Source: Euzebyales bacterium (GTDB taxonomy: Bacteria > Actinomycetota > Nitriliruptoria > Euzebyales > JAHELV01). From it: a DNA stretch of 38,133 nt. The position numbers and the translations under genes were made by a program. Location of the stretch: positions 1 through 38,133 of the forward strand of contig DASUUK010000063.1 in the NCBI GenBank assembly GCA_036374135.1, in the 5' to 3' direction. Below the pieces are notes generated by a model. The model was given only the letters and a program-made list of their open reading frames with translations. It made no database searches and was not told the DNA's origin. Shown piece by piece: positions 1 to 7,585 of this stretch. Positions within the stretch are counted from its first letter, which is position 1, and each line of letters begins with the position of its first letter.

Positions 1-271
1 CGACCGCTACGTCGTGTGGCGGCTCAAGCGTCTGCTGATCAGGCGATATGGCCGCAACCTGCACGCCGGGCGGGCCGATGCGTGGACGCGCGAGTGGTTC
101 GAAGCCCACGGCCTGTTCCGCCTGCGTGGCACCGTGAAGTATCCGACTCCGAAGGCGGCGTAACCATGCCAAGAAGGCCATCGGTAAGCCGTATGCGGGC
201 AAACCGCACGTACGGATTGAAAGGGGGAAGGGGAAACACGACCGCACCGCGGTACGTGCGCCCCTGACTAC
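1..271 (+). mobile_element. Group II intron, 3' portion
   Basis: The window opens inside a group II intron. After the maturase stop codon there is a domain V-like hairpin at about 186-218 carrying the AGC catalytic triad (AAGCCGTATGCGG paired with CCGCACGTACGG). The usual G-U pair next to the triad reads G-A here. It is followed by a domain VI-like hairpin at about 229-265 (AGGGG/CCCCT, CACG/CGTG, ACCGC/GCGGT) and a terminal CTAC near 271. The 5' end of the intron lies outside the window, and the exact 3' splice site is inferred from the typical AY ending. Confidence 0.85.
2..163 (+). CDS. ltrA: Group II intron reverse transcriptase/maturase, C-terminal fragment
   Basis: These are the last 53 codons of an intron-encoded reverse transcriptase/maturase that runs in from upstream of the window. 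The visible tail ends with the family hallmark WFEAHGLFRLRGTVKYP, typical of the C-terminus of bacterial group II intron proteins. The protein assists splicing and retrohoming of the surrounding intron. The frame is open from base 2 to a TAA at 161-163. The reading frame starting at base 16 that runs through the RNA domains is a different, non-coding frame. Only the C-terminus is visible, so activity cannot be judged. Confidence 0.85.
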   Translation, partial: DRYVVWRLKRLLIRRYGRNLHAGRADAWTREWFEAHGLFRLRGTVKYPTPKAA

Positions 272-273
272 CA

Positions 274-1035
274 ATGCACGAGCTGACGTGGGAACCAGCC
301 GGCGAGCACCTGGTCGTCGCGCGCATGGACGGGATCGCCGTCCTCCGCATCGATCGGCCCGACAAGCTCAACGCGTTGACCCCGACGATGCTGCCGGCGC
401 TCGCGTCGGCGATCCGAGACCACTCGGCGACGACGCGCGGCCTCGTGCTGACCGGGACGGGCCGGGCGTTCTCAGCCGGGGACGATCTCGACGCCACCGC
501 CGACCTGGACGCGACCGCCTTCGACGAGCTCATCGAGGGCTTCCAGGGGCTGACCCGTGCGGTCCTCGACACCGAGGTGCCCGTCGTCGCCGCGATCAAC
601 GGCCTCGCCGTCGGAGGAGCGGCTGAGCTCACTGTGGCGTGTGATGCGCGGATCGCCGCCCCCGACGCCTTCCTGCTGTTCCCGGAGAACGGCCTCGGTC
701 TCACCATCTCCAACGGATCGACGCATCTGCTTCGCGAGATCGTGGGCGCGCGGGCGCTGCCGCTGATCCTCGACGGCGGCCGGATCGACGCCGACGATGC
801 GCTGGCACTGGGCCTGTTCACCGAACTGGCGGACGATCCCGTGGGTGCCGCGGTCGAACGCATCGGCCGCTGGGTCGCAGAGGGCACCGCGACCCGGTGG
901 CACCTGCGGATGCTGCGTCCCGACCGCGCGGCCGTCGAGGCGGCCCTGCAGCGTGAGAGCGAGATCGCGCGTGAGGCATTCGCGGCTGGCGTCGTGACCG
1001 CGGGCGCCGCGGGATTCCGCGACCGGGCCCGATGA
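274..1035 (+). CDS. Enoyl-CoA hydratase/isomerase (crotonase) family protein
   Basis: A crotonase-superfamily enzyme of 253 residues, close to the family length. It probably hydrates or isomerises an enoyl-CoA in fatty-acid or related acyl-CoA breakdown. The oxyanion-hole segments are recognisable: GRAFSAGDDL near residue 67 and INGLAVGGAAELTVACD near residue 109, the latter containing the acidic residue used by hydratases. It overlaps the next gene, an acyl-CoA synthetase, by ATGA, so the two are probably translated together. The start is uncertain. ATG 274 lies only about 3 nt after the intron end and has no ribosome-binding site of its own. ATG 325 begins right at the conserved domain (MDGIAVLRIDRP). 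The gene may extend upstream into the 5' exon. Confidence 0.85.
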   Translation: MHELTWEPAGEHLVVARMDGIAVLRIDRPDKLNALTPTMLPALASAIRDHSATTRGLVLTGTGRAFSAGDDLDATADLDATAFDELIEGFQGLTRAVLDTEVPVVAAINGLAVGGAAELTVACDARIAAPDAFLLFPENGLGLTISNGSTHLLREIVGARALPLILDGGRIDADDALALGLFTELADDPVGAAVERIGRWVAEGTATRWHLRMLRPDRAAVEAALQRESEIAREAFAAGVVTAGAAGFRDRAR

Positions 1036-2588
1036 GCGCCCAGTCACGCCTGCGCCGGCGCAGTGACCTCGACTGGACGCTCGGTGCGCTGATCGACCGG
1101 CGCGCCGCTGAGCACGGTGACCGGATCGCGTTGCGCGCAGGTGACGGGACGGCCTTGTCCTACGCCGAGCTCGCTGAGCGTGTCGCCGGCGTCCGCACGC
1201 TGTTGGCCGAGCGCGGCCTGGGCGTCGGTGATCGCGTGGGACTCATGCTGGGGAACACGCTGCGTTACCCGGTCGCCTGGCTGGGTGTCGTGTCGGCGGG
1301 GATGGTCGCGGTGCCGGTCAACAAGCGCTCCGGTCCCGTCGATGCCCGGCACCAGTTCGACGACGGCCGCGTGAGCCTGGTGTTGGCCGACGACGGCACG
1401 CGCGACGGCGCGGCCGCGGCGGCCGCCGGCAGCGACCGGGACATCACCATCGAGCGGGTCACCGGTGAGGGGTGGCCCCACCGACCGGCGTCGCCGGCGG
1501 CGTCCATCCCTCCCGCGGCGCTGGCCAACATCCAGTACACCTCGGGCACCACCGGCCTGCCGAAGGGCTGCGCGCTCAGTCACCGCTACTGGCAGTACAT
1601 GGGACAGGCCGCGGTCGACCTGCTGGAACTGACCGGCGCCAGCGTCCTGCTGACGGCCCAGCCCTTCTCCTACATCGACCCGCTGTGGAACACCGCCGCC
1701 GCGCTGCGCGCGGGCGCTGAGCTCGTCGTGCTCGACGGCTTCCACCCGTCGACGTTCATGCGTGATGTCGCCCGCTTCGGCGTCACCGTCTTCTACTGCC
1801 TGGCCACGATGCCGGTCCTGCTGCTCCGACAGCCCGAGGCGCCGCACGATCGGGACCATCGGCTCGAGCGCGTGTCGTGCTCGGCGATCCCCCCGCAGGT
1901 ACACGCCGAGCTGGAACGCCGGTGGGGCGTGCCGTGGTCGGAGGTCTACGGCATGACCGAGACCGGGCTGAACATCGCGGTGCTTGACGAGGATCACGAC
2001 GCGCTGGTCGGGTCCGGCAGCCTCGGGACGGTCCTGGCCCACTGTGAGGCCCGCGTCGTCGACCCCGACGGCAGCGACGTCCGCGAGGGAGAGGTAGGTG
2101 AGCTCCTGCTCCGCGGACTCGGGATGATGGACGGCTACGTCGACGATCCCGCCGCGACCACCGCGTTCTTCGCCGATGGCTGGGCGCACACCGGCGACCT
2201 CGTCGTCCGCGACGCGGAGGGGCGGCTGATGTTGCGCGGACGCCGTCGCGACATGATCCGGCGCGCCGGTGAGAACGTCGCGGCCGCCCAGGTCGAGGCG
2301 GCGCTGGTCACCCACCCGCTGGTGCTCGAGTGTGCAGTCGTCGCCGAGCCCGACGACGTCGTCGGCGAGGAGCTGCGGGCGCTGGTCGTCGCGACGACCG
2401 ACGGTGACGGGCCACCTGCCGCATCGGACCTGCACGCGTACCTCACCGAACGGCTCGCGTCGTTCAAGGTGCCGCGGTTCTGGGAGTTCCGCGACGCGCT
2501 GCCGCACACGCCGTCCGAACGTGTGGCCAAGCACGAGCTCGGCCCGCCCGACGGCGCGCTGATCGACCTGTCACCGCGGGCGTCGTAG
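1032..2588 (+). CDS. AMP-dependent acyl-CoA synthetase/ligase
   Basis: A class I adenylate-forming enzyme of 518 residues that activates a carboxylic acid to an acyl-CoA through an acyl-AMP. The nucleotide-binding loop YTSGTTGLPKG is at about residues 169-179, the core motif YGMTETG at about 306-312, and the hinge/A8 region (HTGDLVVRDAEGR, then RGRRRDMIRRAGENV) follows. The A10 region reads TPSERVAKHEL: the residue usually occupied by the adenylation lysine (GK) is Arg497, with Lys500 beyond it. Similar PSE(K/R) tails occur in crotonobetaine/carnitine-CoA ligase-like proteins, so this may be a subfamily trait. It overlaps the enoyl-CoA hydratase by 4 nt, consistent with one acyl-CoA pathway. 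The substrate is unknown. Confidence 0.9.
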   Translation: MSAQSRLRRRSDLDWTLGALIDRRAAEHGDRIALRAGDGTALSYAELAERVAGVRTLLAERGLGVGDRVGLMLGNTLRYPVAWLGVVSAGMVAVPVNKRSGPVDARHQFDDGRVSLVLADDGTRDGAAAAAAGSDRDITIERVTGEGWPHRPASPAASIPPAALANIQYTSGTTGLPKGCALSHRYWQYMGQAAVDLLELTGASVLLTAQPFSYIDPLWNTAAALRAGAELVVLDGFHPSTFMRDVARFGVTVFYCLATMPVLLLRQPEAPHDRDHRLERVSCSAIPPQVHAELERRWGVPWSEVYGMTETGLNIAVLDEDHDALVGSGSLGTVLAHCEARVVDPDGSDVREGEVGELLLRGLGMMDGYVDDPAATTAFFADGWAHTGDLVVRDAEGRLMLRGRRRDMIRRAGENVAAAQVEAALVTHPLVLECAVVAEPDDVVGEELRALVVATTDGDGPPAASDLHAYLTERLASFKVPRFWEFRDALPHTPSERVAKHELGPPDGALIDLSPRAS

Positions 2589-2722
2589 CCGCCGTGCCGC
2601 CGCAGGCGGCGAGCAGCATGACGCGTGCCGCTGCGGCGTTGCCCGCACCACCGCGCTGCCGAACGTGGGCGGCGTGCGCGACGCAGCGCGGCCCGCGCCC
2701 CGTCCGACCCGGCGCGCCGTGG

Positions 2723-4096
2723 TCAGCCGCCCTCGACGAACACGCGACGGCGGACTCCCTCGAGGTCGGCGATCTGGTCGTCGAGGTCGTCGGGTGTCCG
2801 GTGGAACCGCACGAACGTCGACAGCATCGAGGCGGCGTAGCTGGGCTCGGCAGTGAACTCGAGCAGCTCGACGACCTGGTCGGCGTCGTCGACGTGGGCC
2901 TGCAGGCGCGCGTGCACGTCGTCGTAGGGCAGGTCGACGCGGGCGTCGACCGCCACGCGGCCGAGCGCGTCGAACTGCGCGCGCAGGGTGTCCGGCGAGC
3001 TGAGGTGCGCCGCGAGGTCGTTCGCGAGTTGAGGGTCCTGCGCGTCGGCGACGACCGCGACGCCCTGGACGAGCGCGATCTCCGCGGGCGACACGTCGGG
3101 ATCGAGCTGGGGGAAGGCGAAGAAGTCGAGCGTGTCCGCGACGTCGTCGTCGACGAACTCGTAGAACCACTCGCCGATGTTCCACATTGCCGCGTCGCCG
3201 GATGCCAGGTCGCCGACCGCCTCGCGGAAGTCGTTGCTCATCGCGTCGTCGACGAAGCAGCCGCGGTCGATCATCTGGCGCCAATGGTCGAACACGGGAA
3301 CCAGCCGCGGGTCGTTCCACGAGTGGCGCCCGCGCAGCAACTCCTCGTGGAACGCGGCGCCGTTCAGCCGCAGGTTCAGGATCGTGAAGTAGCGCGCGGC
3401 CGGCGGTGACCAGGTACCGGCCGACGTGAAGGCCGCACGGCCGTCCTCGCGCAGGCGGTCGCAGACGGCGAGCAGGTCCTCCCAGGTCGTCGGCGGCTCC
3501 AGACCCAGATCGGCGAACACGTCGGTCCGATAGAAGATCGGGTTGGGCTGCATGGTCGTCGGCGCCCAGTACCGCCGACCGTCGACCGTCGCCAGGTCGG
3601 TGACCGCGGCGGGCAGCGCGTCGTCCCATTCGCGCTCGGTCCACAGGTCGTCGAGGGGCGCTAGCAGTCCCTGCTCGGCGCATGCGGTCAGGCTGCCACC
3701 AACGAAGGCGCTGACGACGTCGGCCGGCGGATCGCCCGTCACCCGCTCGGTGAGGTCCCCCGGCACCGGCGCGCCGTAGAAGTTGCCGCTGACGACGCCG
3801 AGCGACACGCCGGCCTCGCCGGCGAAGCGCTCCGCTGTCGAGCGCAGCCACTCGCCGTGATCGGCGCCACCCGCGTAGGGGCCGTACCGCAGATCGGCAT
3901 CGTCGGGCCACAGCAGCGTGCCGTCGACGTCCGGGCACACGATCGGGGCGGGTTCGAGCAGTGCGCCTGCACCGGCAGGCGTCGAGGACGCGCCCGTCGA
4001 CGCCTGCCCCGCCGCGCCGTCGTCGGACTCGGCTGCCCCGGAGCCACAGGCCGCCAGCGCGACGGCGGTGATGGTCAGGAGCAGGCGGATGCGCAT
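2723..4096 (-). CDS. ABC-type extracellular solute-binding lipoprotein (orphan)
   Basis: A 457-residue lipoprotein that resembles family 1 (sugar-type) solute-binding proteins. The start ATG at 4096 gives a short signal peptide with a lipobox ending ALAAC (Cys17), followed by a Ser/Thr/Ala-rich linker. An in-frame ATG at 4141 exists but would put a non-signal segment first. Body motifs such as WAPTTMQPNPIFYRTDVF and TTWEDLLAVCDRL match the family. It would bind a sugar or related solute outside the membrane and deliver it to an ABC permease. No permease or ATPase genes lie next to it, so it is orphan here. It is divergent from a MarR regulator, with 85 nt between the start codons. It converges with the acyl-CoA synthetase. 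Confidence 0.85.
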   Translation of the reverse strand: MRIRLLLTITAVALAACGSGAAESDDGAAGQASTGASSTPAGAGALLEPAPIVCPDVDGTLLWPDDADLRYGPYAGGADHGEWLRSTAERFAGEAGVSLGVVSGNFYGAPVPGDLTERVTGDPPADVVSAFVGGSLTACAEQGLLAPLDDLWTEREWDDALPAAVTDLATVDGRRYWAPTTMQPNPIFYRTDVFADLGLEPPTTWEDLLAVCDRLREDGRAAFTSAGTWSPPAARYFTILNLRLNGAAFHEELLRGRHSWNDPRLVPVFDHWRQMIDRGCFVDDAMSNDFREAVGDLASGDAAMWNIGEWFYEFVDDDVADTLDFFAFPQLDPDVSPAEIALVQGVAVVADAQDPQLANDLAAHLSSPDTLRAQFDALGRVAVDARVDLPYDDVHARLQAHVDDADQVVELLEFTAEPSYAASMLSTFVRFHRTPDDLDDQIADLEGVRRRVFVEGG

Positions 4097-4181
4097 GCTT
4101 GGTCCTACGTATACGAAGTAGTTACTATGCATGAGCACCATACGACGACACGGCGGCGAACTGCAACCGGGAGGATCCGCG
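4097..4181. promoter_or_regulatory. Divergent promoter/operator region between solute-binding protein and MarR gene
   Basis: This 85-nt spacer serves both divergent genes. It contains a small perfect palindrome TAGT-T-ACTA at 4119-4127 and a TACGTATAC segment at 4106-4114, both AT-rich in an otherwise GC-rich region. They are plausible MarR-operator half-sites overlapping the promoters. The ribosome-binding site GGGAGG sits 8-9 nt before ATG 4182. The operator role is inferred from position and symmetry only. Confidence 0.45.
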
Positions 4182-4724
4182 ATGACGGTCCTGTTCGACG
4201 TCTTCGTGCTGGGCCGCAGCGTCGGCCGCGTCGTCGACTACGCCCTCGCCGACACCGACCTCAACGCGTTCGACTACGCGATGACGTCGATGCTCGACGG
4301 CCACGGCCCGATCAGCCCGGCGCGCATCAGCGAGCTGACGGGCATGCCCGCCACGACGGTGTCGGGGGTGCTGCGTCGGCTGACGGGCCGCGGGTTCGTC
4401 GCGCGTCGGCCCAACCCCGACGACGGCCGGTCGCACCTGATCGTGCTCACCGACCACGGCCGGCGGGAGACCGAACGGGCGCGCACCGCGTTCGGTCGCG
4501 TGGTGACGGCGATCGAGGACCAGCTCGGCGAGCGCCTGCACGCGGTCCGGGCGCGGCTGCAGGACCTCGACGATGCCGTCCGCGCGGTCGCCGGCGTGCC
4601 GCTGCGCCCGTACCGGGTCACGCCGGTCGACATCGATGTGGAGCAGCGCCTCACCGTCGACCAGCTCACCGAGGTGCACCAGTTCTGCGTGTGGATCCAG
4701 GCGCGCGACGCCGTGCGTGCGTGA
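4182..4724 (+). CDS. MarR-family transcriptional regulator
   Basis: A 180-residue winged helix-turn-helix regulator. The recognition region GMPATTVSGVLRRLTGRGFV is followed by the classic MarR wing RPNPDDGRSHLIVLTDHGR, whose DxR signature is intact. Such proteins bind palindromic operators as dimers and are often released by small aromatic or lipophilic ligands. The start ATG 4182 is chosen because GGGAGG precedes it at good spacing. The in-frame ATG at 4131 has no such site. It is divergent from the solute-binding lipoprotein and only about 30 nt upstream of a dioxygenase-like gene on the same strand, so both neighbours are candidate targets. Confidence 0.9.
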   Translation: MTVLFDVFVLGRSVGRVVDYALADTDLNAFDYAMTSMLDGHGPISPARISELTGMPATTVSGVLRRLTGRGFVARRPNPDDGRSHLIVLTDHGRRETERARTAFGRVVTAIEDQLGERLHAVRARLQDLDDAVRAVAGVPLRPYRVTPVDIDVEQRLTVDQLTEVHQFCVWIQARDAVRA

Positions 4725-4753
4725 GGCTTCGCGGCGCGTGTCATGCTGTGGCC

Positions 4754-5563
4754 ATGGCGAGCGTCGACGACGCCCTGGTGCAGCGGTTCCGCCGTGACGG
4801 CGCCGTCTGTGTACGGGGCGTGTTCGACGACGACCAGATCGCCGTCATCCGCAGCGTGGTCGAGGCGATGCTCGCCGATCCGGGACCGAACGGTCAGGTC
4901 GCCAGCCGACCCGGCGAACCCGAGTTCTTCGAGGACTTCTGCAACTGGCAGCGGCATCCGCAGCTGCTCGAGGTCACCGAGGCCGCCGGCCTGCCGGCGC
5001 TGTGTGGTGTGCTCATGGGCTCGCCCGAGGTCCGCCTCTACCACGACCACGTGCTGGTCAAGCAGCCCGGCGCGCAGCAGCGCACGCCCTGGCACCAGGA
5101 CCAGCCCTTCTACAACGTCGAGGGCCGCCAGAACATCAGCGCGTGGATCCCGGTCGACCCCGTCGCGCGGCACACGACGCTCGAGTTCGTGGCGGGGTCA
5201 CACGACGGCTCGTGGTACCTGCCGACGACGTTCCTGGACCAGCAAGCGAAGTGGTTCCCCGAGGGCAGCCTGCGCCCGGTGCCGCCGATCGACGCCGAGC
5301 GGGAGCGCCACCGCATCGTGGGCTGGGACCTGGAGCCCGGGGACGTCGTGCTGTTCCACATGCTCACCCTGCACGCGGCCGCCGGCAACAGCATGACCCA
5401 CCCGCGGCGGGCGCTGTCGCTGCGCTTCCTGGGCGCCGACATGACGCACGCGCCGCGGCCGTGGAAGACCTCACCGCCGTTCCCGGGCCTCGCCGACGAC
5501 CTGGCGGCTGGCGCCCCGATGGATCACCCGCTGTTCCCCGTGCTGTGGGAGGGGCGGGTGTAG
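4754..5563 (+). CDS. Phytanoyl-CoA dioxygenase (PhyH) family protein
   Basis: A 269-residue Fe(II)/2-oxoglutarate-dependent oxygenase of the PhyH family. The iron-binding facial triad is visible: WHQDQP supplies His114 and Asp116, and LTLHAAAGN supplies His207. Arg218/219 in HPRRALSLRF would bind the 2-oxoglutarate carboxylate. The family hydroxylates acyl-CoAs or small metabolites; the substrate here is not evident. The start ATG 4754 is preceded by CATGCT rather than a clear ribosome-binding site, so the mRNA may be leaderless. The last 40 nt overlap tail-to-tail with the next gene on the opposite strand. Confidence 0.88.
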   Translation: MASVDDALVQRFRRDGAVCVRGVFDDDQIAVIRSVVEAMLADPGPNGQVASRPGEPEFFEDFCNWQRHPQLLEVTEAAGLPALCGVLMGSPEVRLYHDHVLVKQPGAQQRTPWHQDQPFYNVEGRQNISAWIPVDPVARHTTLEFVAGSHDGSWYLPTTFLDQQAKWFPEGSLRPVPPIDAERERHRIVGWDLEPGDVVLFHMLTLHAAAGNSMTHPRRALSLRFLGADMTHAPRPWKTSPPFPGLADDLAAGAPMDHPLFPVLWEGRV

Positions 5564-6237
5564 CCGGTCACGTACGGCGGCGGGGCGACCCCGGGCGGTG
5601 TGTGGGCGTCTGCGTCCGGCGTGCCGACGTGGCTGGTGATGGGCAGCACGCCTGCCCACGTGCCCGCGTCGAGGTCCTGTTCGTCGTCGTTGGGACCGCC
5701 GGTGCGCAGCTTGACCGACGCCTCCGTCAGGTCCAGGGCGACGATCGCCGTGGCGGCCGCCTCCCGTCGGTTCGGGTGGCGGGCGTCGGCCCAACGCCCG
5801 GGCACCAGGTGCTCGGTGATCACTTCGAAGGCGTGCATGCGTTCGGCCGGGTCGGTCACGGCCCGCGCCGTGCCGAAGATGACGGCCGAACGGTAGTTCA
5901 TCGAGTGGTGCATGACCGATCGCGCGAGCACCAACCCGTCGAGCAGCGTCACCGTGACGCAGACCGGAGCGCCGGTGGCAAGGTGACGCATCATGCGGCT
6001 GCCAGTCGACCCGTGCAGGTACACCAGGTCGCCGTCGCGACCGTACGCGGTCGGGATCACCACGGGCGTGTCGTCGTCGACGAAGCCCACGTGGCAGATC
6101 AGCGCCTCGTCGAGCACCGCGCGCAGGAGCGCCGGGTCCGTCGCTGCGCGGTCGGGCGCGCGCCGCACACGGGTGCGCTCGGTGGGGGAGAGGGTGTCGA
6201 CCATGGAAGCCATTCTGTTGTCGACCATGGAAGCCAT
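5524..6237 (-). CDS. Pyridoxamine 5'-phosphate oxidase-fold (flavin-binding) protein
   Basis: A 237-residue protein of the PNPOx-like split-barrel family (NimA/FMN-binding type). Recognisable segments are ALICHVGFVDDDTPVVIPTAYGRDGDLVYLHGSTGSRMMR and the later NYRSAVIFGTA. The family binds FMN or F420; some members act on B6 vitamers, others reduce nitroimidazoles. It faces a MocR/PdxR-like regulator across a compact promoter, which favours a link to vitamin B6 metabolism. ATG 6237 is chosen because a TACTAT box lies just upstream on this strand. ATGs at 6228, 6213 and 6204 are also possible because a 24-nt duplication repeats the MASMVD start region. The 3' end overlaps the dioxygenase gene by 40 nt. 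Confidence 0.82.
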   Translation of the reverse strand: MASMVDNRMASMVDTLSPTERTRVRRAPDRAATDPALLRAVLDEALICHVGFVDDDTPVVIPTAYGRDGDLVYLHGSTGSRMMRHLATGAPVCVTVTLLDGLVLARSVMHHSMNYRSAVIFGTARAVTDPAERMHAFEVITEHLVPGRWADARHPNRREAAATAIVALDLTEASVKLRTGGPNDDEQDLDAGTWAGVLPITSHVGTPDADAHTPPGVAPPPYVTGYTRPSHSTGNSG

Positions 6238-6241
6238 TCTG
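6196..6241. repeat. 22-bp direct repeat, two copies, in divergent promoter
   Basis: Two identical 22-bp copies lie at 6196-6217 and 6220-6241 (begin GTCGACCATGG, end CCATTCTG), with a 24-nt period. They cover the start region of the PNPOx-fold gene and lie just upstream of the regulator's -10 box. Because of them the PNPOx protein begins MASMVD twice. MocR-type regulators are known to bind direct repeats, so these could be operator half-sites; a recent tandem duplication is the alternative. Confidence 0.8.
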
Positions 6242-6256
6242 GTATAGTACAGAGAA
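6218..6256. promoter_or_regulatory. Overlapping divergent -10 elements for MocR regulator and PNPOx gene
   Basis: On the plus strand TATAGT at 6243-6248 lies 8 nt before ATG 6257, the spacing of a leaderless transcript. TTGTCG at 6218-6223 could act as a weak -35. On the minus strand the overlapping sequence reads TACTAT, 6 nt before ATG 6237. The two -10 boxes share bases, so polymerase could occupy only one orientation at a time. Confidence 0.55.
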
Positions 6257-7573
6257 ATGACTGTGCGATCACAGTATAGGATCACCGGCTCGACCCGCAG
6301 CGGCATCGTGGCGTCGGTCGAGACGGGTGTCGAGGATGGTGCGCTGCGTCCGGGGGACGACCTGCCTCCGGTCCGGGCGCTGGCGTCCCAGCTGGCCGTC
6401 AGTCCGGCGACCGTCGCGGCCGCCTACCGTGATCTACGCGCGCGCGGCGTGACCTTCAACCGGCCGCGGCGGGGCGTGCAGATCGCCCACCGCCCACCAC
6501 TGGTCGCGCCGCCGGCGACCGACGTTCCCGACGGCGTGGTCGATCTTGCGCAGGGCAACCCCGATCCGGCGCTGCTGCCACCGCTGCCTGCACTCGTCAG
6601 GCGCGGACGCCCCAGGCTGTACGGCGACCCGTCCGCCGTCCCCGCACTGCTGGACGCCGTCGGGGACGAGCTCGAGGCGGATGACGTGGCGACGGGGCAC
6701 GTCGCCGTGACCAGCGGCGCGCTCGACGGCATCGACCGCATCCTCGACGTCCATCTCCGTCCCGGCGACCGCATCGCGGTCGAGGACCCGTGCTGGACCG
6801 GGACCCGCGACCTGATACGCGTCCGCGGCCTCGACGCCGTGGGTGTGGCCGTGGACGACCGCGGGATGTCGCCCGATCGCCTGGCTGCGGCCCTGCGCGA
6901 GGGCGTTGCCGCAGTGCTCGTGACCCCTCGCGCGCACAACCCACGCGGGGCGGCGTTCGACGCCGACCGGGCGGCGGAGCTGCGCACGGTGCTCGCCGCG
7001 CACCCCGTCGTGTTGGTGATCGAGGATGACCACGCCGGCATCGTCGCCGGTGCGGCATACCACACGCTCACGGGTGGTCGTGACCGGTGGGCGGTCGTGC
7101 GGTCGATGGCGAAGTCGCTGGGCCCCGATCTGCGGCTGGCGGTGCTGGCCGGTGACCGCCACACGGTCGCACGGGTCGAAGGCCGCCAGCGTCTGGGGCC
7201 CGGCTGGGTCAGCACCATCCTGCAGCGCTTGGCCGCGCACCTGCTGACCGACCCGAACGTTGCGGACCTGTTGGACCGCGCCGCCGCGACCTACACACGC
7301 CGCCGAGACGCGCTCGTCGCCGCGCTGGGCGCGGTCGGCCTGGACGCCAGCGGTCGATCCGGTCTCAACGTGTGGGTCCCGGTGCCCGAGGAGGGCGCGG
7401 TCGTCGCCGGGATGCAGCGCGCCGGCTGGGCGGTGCGGGCGGGCGAACCGTTCCGACTGTCGGCCGATCCGGCCATACGCATCACCGCGGCCTCACTCGA
7501 TCCCGCTGACGCGGGGCGTGTGGCGGCGGACCTGGCGACCCTGCTCGCGCCGTCGGCCACCCGTCCCGCCTGA
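6257..7573 (+). CDS. MocR/PdxR-type regulator (GntR wHTH + class I aminotransferase fold)
   Basis: A 438-residue fusion regulator. Residues about 1-75 form a GntR winged helix-turn-helix (GALRPGDDLPPVRALASQ, then SPATVAAAYRDL). The remainder is an aminotransferase-like domain that binds PLP. The probable Schiff-base lysine is Lys286 in SMAKSLGPDLRL, and VIEDDHAG supplies the Asp that contacts the pyridine nitrogen. Such regulators sense PLP or amino compounds and control B6 salvage or neighbouring genes. The divergent PNPOx-fold gene is the obvious target, and the 22-bp direct repeats between them the obvious binding site. ATG 6257 follows a TATAGT box by 8 nt, suggesting a leaderless mRNA. 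Confidence 0.88.
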   Translation: MTVRSQYRITGSTRSGIVASVETGVEDGALRPGDDLPPVRALASQLAVSPATVAAAYRDLRARGVTFNRPRRGVQIAHRPPLVAPPATDVPDGVVDLAQGNPDPALLPPLPALVRRGRPRLYGDPSAVPALLDAVGDELEADDVATGHVAVTSGALDGIDRILDVHLRPGDRIAVEDPCWTGTRDLIRVRGLDAVGVAVDDRGMSPDRLAAALREGVAAVLVTPRAHNPRGAAFDADRAAELRTVLAAHPVVLVIEDDHAGIVAGAAYHTLTGGRDRWAVVRSMAKSLGPDLRLAVLAGDRHTVARVEGRQRLGPGWVSTILQRLAAHLLTDPNVADLLDRAAATYTRRRDALVAALGAVGLDASGRSGLNVWVPVPEEGAVVAGMQRAGWAVRAGEPFRLSADPAIRITAASLDPADAGRVAADLATLLAPSATRPA

Positions 7574-7585
7574 GCCTGCACGAAT

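Noticed and set aside
39-1047. Minus-strand open frames opposite the enoyl-CoA hydratase
   Set aside because: Ser/Arg-rich shadow frames; the crotonase motifs are on the plus strand.
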